DNA from: Tetragonia tetragonoides
Taxonomy: Eukaryota; Streptophyta; Magnoliopsida; Caryophyllales; Aizoaceae
DNA: 64,000 nucleotides
Direction: 5' to 3'
Assembly: GCA_038025085.1 (NCBI GenBank)
Contig: CM076147.1
Coordinates: forward strand, 8,714,001 to 8,778,000
The notes beneath the pieces were generated by a model. That model was not told the DNA's origin. It did no database searches and worked only from the letters and a program-made list of their open reading frames with translations. Position 1 is the first letter of the stretch; each line of letters begins with the position of its first letter. Below, in pieces: positions 46,254-58,512 of this stretch. The position numbers and the translations under genes were made by a program.

Positions 46254-47720
46254 TTGGAAATGTTGGATTTTGATCTACAATTTTGAATGTTTGGACCTTT
46301 TTGTTGTTAAGGATTAATTCATGTTTTTGTCTTTTGTAGCCCAATTGTTATTGTTCAATTTTTATGTTGGTTTTGATTATTGGGTGTTTGTTACTTATCT
46401 GTTTAAGTAATTTGGAAAATGATCCTATGCGATTGTTTATGTTGTTGTTTGATGGTTTTATGTTTCATGTACAATAGTTGTTGATTTCACAGTAAAGGGT
46501 GATTGTATATGTAATTATGAATGATGGATTAATTTTTATGCTGGATTGTTGGTTGATTGATGCTGAGGATTGAGTCGATAAAGTGTGAATACAACTCTTA
46601 CTACTATAGTATGTAGTAAGATGATTTACGACTGTATGAGAGTACAAGTATGTGATAGGAGTTTCGGCTCACTTTGTTGGTAGGAAAAAGATGATGGCTT
46701 TTGGAGCTCTTGATTTCATAGTAAGATGGGTCATGTATGTCTAATGGATTAGGAGTTTTGGCTCACTTTGTTGGTAGGGAATTGATGACAGCTTTTTGAG
46801 CTGTTGATTTCATAGCAAATGTATATCTGAGGGATTACTGGGTTTTGTATGTTGGATGTTGGTTCATAGCATTGCAGAAATTTTCATTGATTTTTGACTA
46901 CGCTGTAGAATTTAGTGCTGTCAGGGTTCCGATTTGTAGAACTTTACATTGATGAATGACGAGTATACTAGCCAAGAAATATGTAGGATTACGATTGCTT
47001 TTGGTTGCCCTTGGGCTTAGCTTATACTTTGTGCTATATTGAGTCCAGAAAGTTTAAACACGACTGTAGGACTTGTCTAAGTAGTAGGAGTATGATTCAT
47101 GAGAGTGCAAGCAGCGATTCAATTGTGCTCTCAAGAGCACAATATTGGCATGCAAGAAGATAGGGGTTGGCTTCACAAAAGGGCTTGGTCTTCTTTCTTC
47201 TATCTCTAATTTTGGGCCCCAAGGTGCATATTGTGGGATGCACATGATATTAGGTAAAAATTTGCCCTTTATCATGAGAAGTGTTGGATTGGATCTATAA
47301 TTTTGAATGTTTGGACCTTGGGTTTTTGAGGATTAATTAATATTGAATGTTTGGACCTTGGGTTTGTCTTTTGAAGCACAATTGTTATTGTGTAATATTT
47401 CTGTTGGTTTTGGTTATTGGGTGTTTGTCTATCATCTGTTAAGAGTAATTTTGAAATGAATCGTTTTTTTATGTTGTTCCGTGTTTGAATCTGCTGGATT
47501 TGTTGGTTGATCATCATTGTGGAAAATTTCATTGATTTTTGACAATGCTGTTGATGATTTTATCATTGTAAGATTTCTAATTTATAGAAATCAACATTAA
47601 GGTTTAAATAGAAGATATATGTAGGGTTACAATTGCATTGTGTTCGTCCTTGGCCTTGTGTTAAACTTCGTGCCAATCAGATTGAGTCCAGAAAGTTTAA
47701 ATCCATCTTCTAACATTATG
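46254..47720 (+). repeat. Duplicated 3' flank of RPS27A
   Basis: Segments 46254-46420 and 47281-47440 share GTTGGATT, TGATCTA(C/T)AATTTTGAATG, TTTGGACCTT, AATTGTTATTG and GTTGGTTTTG(A/G)TTATTGGG. Segments at about 46976-47065 and 47612-47705 share ATGTAGG(A/G)TTAC(G/A)ATTG and TTGAGTCCAGAAAGTTTAAA. The order is conserved with deletions, so this is a diverged direct duplication about 1.03 kb apart (0.64 kb in the second block). Within the first copy, 46655-46730 and 46748-46820 are a further short tandem pair (GGAGTTT(C/T)GGCTCACTTTGT). No second coding copy is present. Confidence 0.7.
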
Positions 47721-49800
47721 ATTGTGCAAGATCAGAAAAGAGTTTTTGGCTAGCATTGTACCGTTTTCTGTAGGAAAGCATGATTGCGCAATTAGATTCG
47801 TTGTTTTACTGGTGGTCGCAAACTAGATCCCCCCTCTTGATGATGTTGTATCGTTTCATTTTTTGGGAATCAGTTATGTTTCTGGGCATTTCGGTATCTG
47901 TTCTATCATTTTGGAAGACTGTTTGAAGGTTTCTATTGTTATGTTTAAGAGCCTTGGGAAGAACTGGGTTTCTTCGGGCAAAGTCCCCATTGTATCCTTC
48001 AGGTGTCAGATTACTGAAGCTGAAATTTGGTGAGCTGAATATAAGCTGGATCACGTTCTAGAGAGAATGAATGGTCCTTAGGACCATAACCAGGAAGCGT
48101 TGTTGACATCGCCATTGTCGATGTCATTACTATATACATACGCCATAGAAGAGAAACGGTATGAGGGGACCTTTGTAAATCTTAGTACTACTTAGGAAGA
48201 CCATCTTGGGTACTGATGGTGCCCTCTCGTCCGAGTCCTTGAAATGCTAGTGCAGAGATCGAGCAGAAATAAAAGCATCTTGAGAGTGATAAATTGAACA
48301 TTCAGTATTGATTTAGAAGTTAGAAAGCTGGAAAGACTTGAATATCAATGTACAAATGGAACCTATACTCTGATCCCGGCCAGGGCCACATCCGGTTTGG
48401 AACGGGGACAGGGCTTGAGATTCCTAACCGGCTTTGGGAACTCAGTGAGCGAAACAGGTTACCACAGTATCTCCAAGAATATATTCAGGTATTGAAGTTG
48501 AGCAAATTGCCTCTAAAGTCTAAACTGCCTAAAACCACTGTGGGCGTTGAGCAATAAGTCAGAACAGGAAAGAAAGATGCCGAAATCACAGAGTACCAAG
48601 GGAAAGATGCCCTGCTTTGGGTCAAATTTATATTGCTACCGTTGTGTAGTTATCATTGCGTTGTTTGTATGATTGAGGTGCATTTTTGCATTCCTCGTCT
48701 TCTCATAGAGTTTTTCTCTAGGTAGAACTGAGCGACTCATGATTCGGTGTCATTCTTTAAGGTCGTTGACAGAAACATGTTATTAGGTGGTTGATTGGAA
48801 AAAAGATTTTTTAAGGTGGTTTTATAAAAGTTGGGGATCTAATTAGGTGGTTTTCGGCAAAAAATTCTTTTGTTTTCATGGTTACTATTCACTCTTTTTG
48901 GGTTTTTCAGTTCTCTTGTGGGCTGTGCTCTGTAGCCACTATGTTTCGTTCTCGTTACTGGTTTCTTTTGTGAGGAATTTTTTACAAGCCATTCACTTGA
49001 CATCTCCTGGCCAAGTGATGGGATGCGTTCTGCACAGGCGTGGCAATGGGTCGGTTCGTGGTGGGTGGAGCATCATTCGCATCCGCCCATTTATAGTTTT
49101 CATCTCCACTTGGAAAACAGAAGGATAATAGTAAACAAGACAAAGTATAATCATAATTTGTGGAAAGATATCCAACCTCTTACTACTAGCACAAAAAGTC
49201 GTGAGTAGCCAGTAGGACATTGGTTTATAAAATATTACCCAATATATTAGAATGGGAAACTCAATATGGATAGGATCTGTTTCTTCGTACAAGATAAATA
49301 ATACTAGTATCTGAGTGCTTAAAGGCCATTCTAGTACGGCAAAGTTGTAGCAGTAGTTTGCTAATTTGTCAAGCACACAAATGGAGTAGCTTAGATCAGA
49401 AAATTATCCAAATTCAAAGCTCTATCCAAAAGGTTTTGAGATAAGGTTGAATCTGATCAACAATCTTGGACAATTAAACATCCCTGATCATATATTTTCG
49501 ATCGTAATGTCATATCAAATGACGATCAAACTTTTAAAGTTCTAACCATTCGGTCTCGAGCTCGATAACCAGCTATATATGTCTGGTTGCAGGAATTGGA
49601 AGTTGTAAGCAACTTCATCCCAGAGATGTTCAACACTGTTTCATAAAGATATAAATTGTCGAGAAGTAAAACGAAAATGAAGTCTATTTGCCCTTGTCTC
49701 ACAATAGTCACAAATAGCAATTTCAGTCTTTAAACATGTGAACAAATCAACCATGGACTAATCACAGCGGCTATCTCCTTTGCCTTTCAAAGAAAGTAAC
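47721..49800. other. Intergenic DNA with one unassigned open frame
   Basis: At 48348-48557 (+) an open frame encodes a 69-residue charged peptide that includes LEIPNRLWELSERNRLPQYL and an LKLSKLPLKSKLPK tail. I do not recognise it, and no partner exon is evident. The rest is non-coding. A GGTGGTTTT(C/A) phrase recurs at 48786-48865. Confidence 0.35.
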
Positions 49801-50295
49801 CTTTGGTCAAATTAATTGTTTCAAGAACATGTACAAGTATAATATCATATGGAAAGCAGGTCCATACATAAATCAGCAAGTCCACATCTTTCATCTGAGC
49901 TAGGAACTACCACAAACATAGCTATCACCAGCATACTGGCCAAGGTAGCAAGGAAACGGGAACGCGGACACAAGTGACACAATTTTTCAAAAATTATATT
50001 ATAACATGCAAGGAAGCACGAAAACAGAAACGCGGACACGGGAAACGCAGGCTGAGTGCCTTGTCCGTGCTTCCTTGAAACTGGTGGCACCATTTTCATT
50101 CAGTTTTGCAGGTCCTGGAGGGAAGTAGGTCCTCAAAGTTACCTCAACAGATTAAAACAGGAGAGTAAGTTGTCAAGTCTATTTGATTAGCTTATATCAC
50201 GTCTGTTACATGTACAAAGCACCTTACAATCATAACTTCCATCAGTAAAGTTTTGTGATTGATTTCTAGCCCCCAAGAGATTGACATATACTGAA

Positions 50296-50760
50296 CTAAC
50301 TGGATGTAGTCAATTCTGTTCTAACGTTTTCCTCTACAATACTTTCTACAGATTTAGGTGCCGCAGCGTTTTTGGATAGAAAAGTCAGCTGGTCTAGGAA
50401 AAGCTGGTGCTTCATCTGTTGCAATTTGCGTCGCTCCCTTTCCAAGTGCAATTTCATTTGTTCATAACGCGCAGCCTTATTTAGGATCTCTTTCATCTGC
50501 AAGGAAATCCAACAGCAACCACCGGTTATTCACTGAAAGGAATTTAAGCTAAAGCACACATTTATCCATTACCAACCTGCACTTCCATAATGAAATGGAA
50601 GATATGGACTTTACAAACTCATTCTCTTCTTGCTGAAGAAGGGACCCTGCATCTGCACGAATTTCTTCGGGTGCACAAAATGAAGAATCACCATTGGATG
50701 CAACAGCAGGTTCTGTATCAATGACCAATGACCTTACACCCTCCAGGGAAGACAACAATG
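50296..50760 (-). pseudogene. SWI3-type chromatin-remodelling subunit, C-terminal exons, frame broken
   Basis: Two minus-strand exons are visible. The first (about 50755-50577) encodes EEIRADAGSLLQQEENEFVK then SISS; the second (50496-50296) encodes MKEILNKAARYEQMKLHLER then ERRKLQQMKHQLFLDQLTFL and a 23-residue tail to TAG. An 80-bp intron (GTTGGT to TTGCAG) separates them. The pattern A-x-LL-x-QEE-x(7)-SI-x-EVQ-x-K with a long helix of the type E-x-E-x3-L-x2-K resembles the C-terminal helix of SWIRM/SANT subunits (SWI3 family). The donor-proximal codons that spell I-M-E-V-Q lie in a different frame from the exon start, so a 1- or 2-base indel lies at about 50590-50600. Upstream SWIRM and SANT exons are absent. 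The family call is inference from pattern. Confidence 0.45.
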
Positions 50761-50789
50761 TGCTTCATGTATTTGACATTCACAAAACC

Positions 50790-50925
50790 ATCATGCATAT
50801 GCTGAACTAATGAAATACTGATGCTTACACAAAATGTAGATCCTTGCTAAGCAAGTTCTAAAGTCATGGTCAGTAGAGAACTGATACAGATGTTGAACTA
50901 ATGAAATACTGATGCTTACAGATAT
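50790..50925 (+). repeat. Short direct repeat
   Basis: GAACTAATGAAATACTGATG followed by CTTACA occurs at about 50803 and again at about 50896, roughly 93 bp apart, with diverged sequence between. Confidence 0.7.
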
Positions 50926-51780
50926 CTAGCATTGTGACAATTGGTGTTATTGAGCCCCTAGCTTCACATGCATTCTCATGGCCCATCAACAGAAAATTCT
51001 AACAAAAACTGAGGATCATTACTTGAAGCTGACACCACATGCAGGTGGAAGATAAACTACCAGTATAAGCTCACAGGCCTAAGAATAAGAAAAAATCACA
51101 AAGTTACTAGTCTTACTACTGCCAATAAAAACATAACAAATCGATGGTGCATTTGCTTCAACAGCTATGGCTCTGGAAACAAGCATGAAACAAGGGTAGG
51201 ATGGTCTCGAAACCTATCCGTGAGGATTAGCGCTGTGGCCCTTGCCTTGGTGATGATAAGTTGTGGGCCTTGTGGCCTTCCGGGGATTGGACAGTACAGC
51301 TCTAGCTTATTAGAGGCAGTGACAGCCGACGAGTTGAGGTGATCGGAATGGTAGGTTGCAACTTGCAAGCTGGTTTGGTATGACGGGTTGCAGGTTGGTG
51401 CATAGCGATAGGTGGTGAGACTTAGTGGTTGGGCAGTAGAGCCTGGTGATGCGTGGTGGTCGGAGGTGGAGGCAGGCTCTAGGTTATGGTGGTGGGCAGG
51501 GGCGACCAGATGTGGTGCCCTCATGGCAGTCAGTGTGTAGGGAGGCGGTTGATCAGTAGTAGATGGGCGGTGACTCTGGTGACGGTACATGCTACTGTAG
51601 TGATAGCATGGGGGCAGGAATCAGCAAAATTACAAGAAGAGGGGCGGGGGTCAAAACTCAAAACTGTGGCTTTCGGTCTACCCCATGGGGCTGGGATTTT
51701 TGTCCAACCAAATGATATGTATATGTTTAAGAGCAAAGCTCAAGTGAACTGACTCAGCCACTCAGGTGAAATGGTGATGA

Positions 51781-52001
51781 GGGTAATGATTAATAGGGGG
51801 TAATAGAAAATATGAAGGAAAATGGGGGAAAGTCATTACCCTAAGGGGAGGTGAGTTTCTATTATCCCTCAAATGAGGGTAATCATTACCCTCCTTCTCA
51901 CAAAATCTAACCCCCATTACCTCACATATCTCCCATTTTAGCCTTTTATAAATTCATTTCATTACCCCCTTAATCATTACCCCCAACCAAACGCCCCCTA
52001 A
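51781..52001. mobile_element. Fold-back MITE, left end unclear
   Basis: The two halves are inverted: GGGTAATGATTAATAGGGGG then GTAATAG on the left, and TTACCCCCTTAATCATTACC on the right. An internal hairpin also occurs (AATCATTACCCT against AGTCATTACCCT and its partners). The right end AACCAAACGCCCCCTAA is a common PIF/Harbinger-type terminus. The matching left terminus is not visible, so the element may be truncated. Confidence 0.5.
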
Positions 52002-52077
52002 TACAATGAGGGAGGAAACAATTGTTACGTTACAATTTCAAACTGAGCTCGTGATACTAATCAGTGATCTGATCATC

Positions 52078-52691
52078 TCATCCTCGTAAACTACTCAGAA
52101 CTGTGGCGATAAGGTTATGGAAGATAACAAAACGATCAGCAATACCTTGCTCTCTCGTAGTAGGTGCTTGCGACAGAGCACTTCCCCTACTTGTTATCCA
52201 AGCCGCAGCTCTTGCACAAGTACAAGGTGGTAGTGTTGTTAAATTGCTCAACTCATCCCCAATTTTCTTATTTTTGTAAAATAAGAACAAATATCATCAG
52301 AACCTTGATCAAGTGAGGTTAAATCTTTCTGAAACTGAAACATAGTTGTGCCACTACTTTGGCCAAATCTTTCATCTAATTCAGTCCAAATATCTCTAGC
52401 AGAAGAAGCACAAAGAACACTACAAGCTATATCCTTAGAGAGAGAATTTAAAAGCCAAGATGTTACTATGTCGTTGCATCTCTGCCATGGTTTCTTAAGA
52501 GGAGAATCTACACCAGGATGAACTGAGTCACCATTTACGAAACTCAGTTTGTTCTTCGTTGATAATACGATCATCATACCCTTTTTCCAGCTACCAAAAC
52601 CACTGCCATCAAACGGTTGAGAAACGAGAGTCATCCCTAGATAATCTGATGGATGCAAATACAATGGATAAGGATGAGTAATCGAAGACAT
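52078..52691 (-). pseudogene. Copia-type retrotransposon gag, frame broken
   Basis: From an ATG at 52691 the minus strand encodes YLHPSDYLGMTLVSQPFDGS, then GFGSWKKGMMIVLSTKNKLS, WQRCNDIVTSWLLNSLSKDI and IWTELDERFGQSSGTTMFQF. This is the N-terminal gag region of plant copia elements (UBN2-like). At about 52255 the frame changes, and the next frame (52290 to 52078) continues with IGDELSNLTTLPPCTCARAA, the usual downstream block. No nucleocapsid knuckle, protease, integrase or reverse transcriptase follows, so only the 5' end of an element remains. Confidence 0.85.
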
Positions 52692-53012
52692 AATTTATTT
52701 CGATTGAAGAAGAAATTGATCAATTAAAGACGTAAAAATTGATCGAGAGAAATCGAATCCCTAATTGTTACGAGCTGGAGCAAATGAAGAAATCAATCCA
52801 AGTGCTCGAAAGAGAAATGAAAAGAATTATCTGATGAAGATTGAGCTTGATTATTGATGAATCAAATCCATAATCAAAGAGAAGAAAATCAAATTGAAAA
52901 ATTAGGGATTGAAGAACTCATGGCTCTGATACCATGTGAACATTGACGAGAGAGAAAAAGAGAAAGAATTCTTATTGATGAAATGATTGAAAAATGAAAT
53001 TATTACAGCAAA
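52692..53012 (-). mobile_element. Copia leader, primer-binding site and LTR end
   Basis: On the minus strand TGGTATCAGAGCC (plus-strand 52922-52934) is the primer-binding site for initiator Met-tRNA used by copia elements. It is preceded by CACA, a normal LTR end, so the LTR begins at 52935 on the plus strand (TGTGAACATTGACG). The LTR seems to be cut off near 53012, where other repeat sequence with GTGCGATGCACGG starts. The leader runs from 52921 down to the gag ATG at 52691. Confidence 0.7.
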
Positions 53013-53520
53013 TGTTCTTTTACTAGTTCAATATCCGTGCGATGCACGGTTTTATTAAAATCACTGATCATAGAATGTCTAACATAACATTTAAAAGAGA
53101 ATTCTTGGCATTTATTTTAGTACCCGTGCAATAAACGATTTTAATTAAAAATCTTAAAAAACTATATACATGATTATAATTTAGTTTAGTACCTTGCATT
53201 AACACACTATTAACAAATATATCCCTCTTCTTTTCTCCGCTATATTGCATCTCTTATTACCATCTTCAACGTTTCCTCACTATGAATTCTGATCAACAGT
53301 CATGAAATTATGTTTAATATACTACATAGAAAACAATCAGTTTACTCTCACAATGAACATAACTCGCAAGGTCTATCTTCAGTATTTGAGAATCCAGATA
53401 GTTGCATTGCCAAAATCATCTCTATCAAAAGTAATCTTCTCGGGTTTCCAGTAATGTTAAGACTTGAGCAAAGTAAAACAGCTCAGCATGGTTGGACTTC
53501 AGAATACGGAGGTTAACAGA

Positions 53521-53780
53521 TACTCCCTCCGTCCCAGACAAATACTTACAGTTGCTTTTTCACGGTCTTCAATGCACCACTTTGACCGTAAGTAATTGTA
53601 ATTATATGAATATATAAATTATAAAATTATGATGTTTCAAAAGTACTATTTAAGATGTATCTAACAATAGTATTTTTACATTATAAATCTTTTTATTTTT
53701 TCACAAATTTATGGTCAAAGTTTGTGAACTTTTGACCTTGAAAAAGCAACTGTAAGCATTTGTCTGGGATGGAGGGAGTA
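53521..53780. mobile_element. Stowaway-like MITE
   Basis: It begins TACTCCCTCCGTCCCAGACA and ends TGTCTGGGATGGAGGGAGTA, inverted copies with TA at both borders. Long subterminal inverted arms follow (ACTTACAGTTGCTTTTTCACGG mirrored by TTGAAAAAGCAACTGTAAGC). It is 260 bp with no coding capacity. Confidence 0.9.
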
Positions 53781-56385
53781 ATACAACTCAAAGATCAACT
53801 ATGTCTACCTAAAATATTCTTCAAATCCTGCAGCGCCAGTTTTTTTGGAAGGAACCAATGTGTGTCTTTAGCTATACCTTTCTATTTTTAGTTCACTGAG
53901 ACCAAATTGGCTCGATCACTCTATTGAAAAACTTGTGTCTCTTGAGCTTGTAATGGCAAAAAACAGAGATAGATAATCAATAAGATAAGCTGATCAGTTT
54001 GTTCTGCTTAAACAAAGAAAGTCAATAATCTTGCTGACTTCCCAACAAATCTTTTCAGGTTACCACTTACAGCATATTAAAACAACATTTTGAAGGTCCC
54101 TAGCAATTCAGGTTTCACTTTTTGATCAAAGTACTTCACAGAATAAAATGAACTTATTGTTTATATAGTAAACATAACTACAGTCATTTCCTTCCCCCAC
54201 TTCATCAGCATCAACTAATCATTGCAAAGAAAAAAACTAAAGAAAAGGAGGTTGAACCCATTACACTGAAACAGAGCATATCAACACCAAACGAAAAAAG
54301 ACTTACTTGTACTTGATCATAAATCCGGTTAGAATGAATCATATTTCAACTCAAACAAAAAAGGAATTCGGCCCTGTATGGTGGTAGCCGAAAGCGGGAC
54401 TGGTGGTATGCAAAAGCGGGACTGGTTGTAGGACTAATTTCCTTGTGTCAACTGAGAAATTTTGCCATCAGTGATATCTGCCAGGAGGAAAAATATAACT
54501 TTGTTCATTTCTACTTCTAATAATTCTAAGTCATAAAAGGAGAGGGTACAGTTTTGAATTTTGAGATGATAATGGATCAACCATTTCACCCACTAATATT
54601 ACGAACCAAGACATTTCAAATTAACCAAACTCATAAGCATTCAGTTCACGGAAAAAGAAACAGACATAAGCGCTTCCATTCCAGAAATCAAAGGCCGAAA
54701 ATATTCCAACCACCCACAACATATGGCTATAAGGCTATCAGTAACTAAGAAACTATATCGATTTACTTGTAGAGAAATTAACAGTTTCAAAGACACCACC
54801 ACCAAACAACTACAAACCAAATGCGCTGGAAAGAGTATGTCCAGTATCTTAGACAGACATTTTCTTCATTTTCTAATTAGACCTGAACTTTTAAGTTAGT
54901 TCAAGACATTAAAAGTACACCCCACTTACAAATTCTAATGTGTCAAACATCACTCTTCATAATTAGCTGAACACTAACCGGAATTTACATTTTGGGATAG
55001 AAATCCACAAACACGCTGGAAAGAGTATGTCCAAGATCTTAGACAATCCAATGGATGTGCCAATAAAGTCCCCGTCCTATGAAACACGCAAAAATTGAGT
55101 AGAAATCCAACCAAACAATCCAATGAATTTAACAGTTCTTCATTAAGCTAAGGCTTTTTCTTCTTTCTTTGTTAAGACCATACAGCCATGTTGTTAATTG
55201 TAACAATTGAGTCAGTTTCACATAGGATATTTGCATTGAAAGCTACAGGATTCTAGCAATTATCTGTTTTTGAACACTCCAGGATTCAAGCAAAAAGACG
55301 GCTGATGAATATTTGCATTGAAAGCTACAGCCTAGAAACAAAACAAAAACTTAAATATCACTAAGAAAATGCTCTTATCCAATGGTAACAACTTAACATT
55401 TAACAATGAAATTATCTAAGGTATATGCATCTCAGGTTAGAGAGTCAATTTTGCTAATTCAGCTTTTATACTTTTCCTTTCCCCTTTCCTGAATACTAAA
55501 ATTAGGAGAATATCACTTTAGTCGCCGGCACGCAAGTTTCTTGACCAGAAGAGAAAAAAGAAAAGGAAAAAAAAAAAGGAAGAAGAAGATAAGAACAACA
55601 ACTTGAGGATAAGAGACATAAATCAACAACAAATGAAACAAATGGAATCTATTAAATTGAATCTAAACATTTAGAATTTCATGCTTCTGTTGGAAAAGAA
55701 AAATAGTCCAAATGGTATGTATGGAGAGAGAAAGGAAACCCAAAACCGTCGAACCTGGAGACATTGAGCGACCATTATGAAGAATGAAAAACTCAATTGT
55801 TTGAAGACATACAACAGATCATTTAAGTTGAAAAAAGTAAAAAGGAGAGACATTTATACAAATTTATAAATGAATAGAGAAATATAACATTCACTTACGA
55901 TTGGTGACAGCCCATCTCTTTATCCTCTGCAAATTAAAAATCACCCCAAGGAAATCAAACGACAAACCAGAAAAAGAAAGAGATACAGAGAGCAAAAGGA
56001 GAAAAAGAAAAAGTATACCTGGTTCTAGCATTTCATTTCATTTCATTCATCTTCCTGTGTGATAATGCAATAGACAGTAGATACCTAAATGATAATCAAG
56101 ACCTACAAAGGCAGCACAATGAAAAAAACTCATGAGCAAAAAAAATGGAAGAAACTCATAAGAGCTTATTCGAGATATTAAGGCAAGAAATCAAAAGACT
56201 TCTGATCGATCTAATTTGATACAGTATCAAACTATCAATCATTTCATTGCAATAGCCTCAATTTCCGCAACAAAAAATCCAGACGCGCCTTCTTAAAATT
56301 GGAAATCAAAGAACTGAGCCGACACATAAATTAAGAGTAAGCAACAAAATTCAGTACAAAAGCAACCTCATGCAGCCAGCAGTAG

Positions 56386-56390
<5 letters not shown>
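53781..56390. other. Non-coding intergenic DNA
   Basis: No supportable gene. Small direct repeats occur: GCTGGAAAGAGTATGTCCA at 54827 and 55016, and TTTGCATTGAAAGCTACAG at 55230 and 55312. The sequence is A-rich, with overlapping weak frames only. Confidence 0.5.

Positions 56391-56391
<1 letters not shown>

Positions 56392-56426
<35 letters not shown>
56392..56426 (+). repeat. (GA)n microsatellite
   Basis: A perfect GA run of about 17 units lies in AT-rich non-coding DNA. Confidence 0.9.
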
Positions 56427-56429
<3 letters not shown>

Positions 56430-56580
56430 GTTCTTACCGCAGCAGCAGAAATAGAAAAAGTAACAGCAACAATGGTGGATACATATCCAAAATTGAGCCT
56501 AACCTTGCTCCTTGTTGATTGATAAATGAAGAGAGATAGTGAGTGAATTAAAAGCTGTTATTAAGTTTCCAATACCAACA

Positions 56581-57085
56581 TTTCTAATTAGTCCCGGCAA
56601 AAGCTAACCCGACCTGAACTTAACCCGAAAAAAGTAGATTAGGGTTGAGATTTTCAATCCGTTTATTAAATGGGTTAGGTTAAGGTTGAAATTTTCAATC
56701 CGAAAACGACCTGTTCAACCTGTTTACTTACATATGTCAATTTTATTTTTGAAATTCAGTAAATATTTTATGAGCCAAATAATTAATAATCACTGAAAAG
56801 TATAAATTTTCCTTAATTTAATAGTTTGTTTTGTGTATATCTACTTACCATAGAAATTTGAGGGTATATATATTCCCTCGAAATCAAGTTTTTACCATTT
56901 TTTACTTATAATAAATTAGTTAAATGGGTTAAACGAGTCGACCTGATTAACATGTTTATTAAATGAGTTGGGTTAGGATTGGAGTTTTCGACCCATTTAA
57001 AAAACAGATCAATTAAATTAAACCCGAATTCGACCCGACCTGATCTGTTTACCGACCTGATCTGTTTACCAGGCCTATTTCTAAT
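56581..57085. mobile_element. Miniature hAT element, second family member
   Basis: The element spans 56589-57077, begins TAGTCCCGGCAAAAGCTAAC and ends GTTTACCAGGCCTA, so the termini are inverted (TAG-x-CC-x-GG-x-AAA). A perfect 8-bp duplication TTTCTAAT flanks it (56581-56588, 57078-57085). The interior again has ACCCGACCTGA-type motifs and a repeated CCTGATCTGTTTACC at the right end. It is larger (489 bp) than the copy at 27871-28170 because of an AT-rich middle. Confidence 0.85.
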
Positions 57086-58512
57086 GGTCCAGCTACGTTA
57101 TTTTAGATTCCTAGAGAGATGAAGATTGAAAGAGCAATAAAGAAGGCTCTGGACTTTTCTTTTTAGACTTTCAAGATTATCGAGGATTTCCAGGGGCACG
57201 GGCAGGAAAGTAGTAAAGCAACAAAAGATGGGGTTTAGCAGGAAATAAATTACTCCACTTTTTTAGGCCAGCAAACAGCGATAATTAAGAAGAGGGATTG
57301 GGTGGTTTGGGCGGGAAAATTTTTCACCACAAGATGATACATGGACAAAAGTGACATGTTTTAGTAGTAAGTTATAGATAGATGCACAGTAGCTAAGTTA
57401 ATCAACTTAATGCTGAGTTGGCATTTCTCCTAATAACCTCTAGCTCCTTCTAACAACTTTTAACAAACTAATTATTACAACCTCTACAACACCAGACGTC
57501 TAAATAGGAGTAGTGTTCAAATTGAGTTAAGGATACTTCTTTTCCATATCGATCTGAGAGATACAGTATCTACTAACCTTCTACCATTTTTTGTCCGGCT
57601 AATTATAATCATTATCCTCTATTCCTAGCACTCCTTATCCCAACCACATCCTAACAATTCATTCTTTTTATAATAAATTAAATTTGAAAGCTGATATATC
57701 AAATACTCAAATATATAAAGGAGTGAAATAGGGAGATGACACACAAAGTAGGATAGAAGATATTTAGTCCTTACTAAGCTAATCGGCCACTTGGTCTAAT
57801 TCCCACTTTAAGCATGAGATTTATTAGAGCTTGATAATATTCCTCTTATAGCACATGAGCAAAGGGTTTCCACCAATTTTGATACTTCTCCATAAGATAA
57901 CATGTTGATCTAGCTCAACCATATAATATTGTACATGTCCGCCACATCGTTCTCATTCAAAGTTCACTTCAATTAGATTTCACCAAAAAACAAGTTCACT
58001 TAGATTGTTAAGTTATCAAATTCTTTTCTTTTATTTGCTTGTCAACTTATGGATCTTCTTAAACATGGAAATATGGTACTTTTGTAACACAATCAAACAT
58101 TTTAAGCATTTTGAATGATATTTTGACCAACAAAAATCAAAGTTTGGTAATGTCGTTGTCGGCTATGCCAGATATGTTAGGAAATAAATAGAATATGATG
58201 AAACTTATAAAATAGACAATCTATAAAATGATAACGAATAGTAATAAATTTTCTTTATAAAGGTTCTGGACTTTTAAGACCTCAAAAAAAACTTTGGACC
58301 TAAAGCATTTCCTCTTTCTACAATGAAGATTCCAAGCGGGTCAGCAGGAGAATGGACGATTCTACAAGAGAAAGCTCCATGTAGGTTTCTCCTTCTGCTG
58401 GCTTCATTTTGGGCTAAATCTTCATTTATTCTGCAAATTGAATTTACGGAAATGAAAAAAATAGCAATTCCTTATAAACAAAGAGATTCATCTGTTGATA
58501 ATGATCATACAA
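57086..58512. other. Non-coding intergenic DNA downstream of the glycosylase gene
   Basis: No gene, element ends or strong repeats were recognised. The segment 58200-58512 contains the 3' untranslated region of the minus-strand glycosylase gene. A plus-strand open frame at 58323-58541 is antisense to that region and not supported. Confidence 0.5.

Noticed and set aside
51165..51590. A 141-codon minus-strand frame rich in His, Pro and Thr
   Set aside because: Its composition follows the GGTGG-type simple sequence, overlapping frames exist on the other strand, and no domain or splice context supports it.
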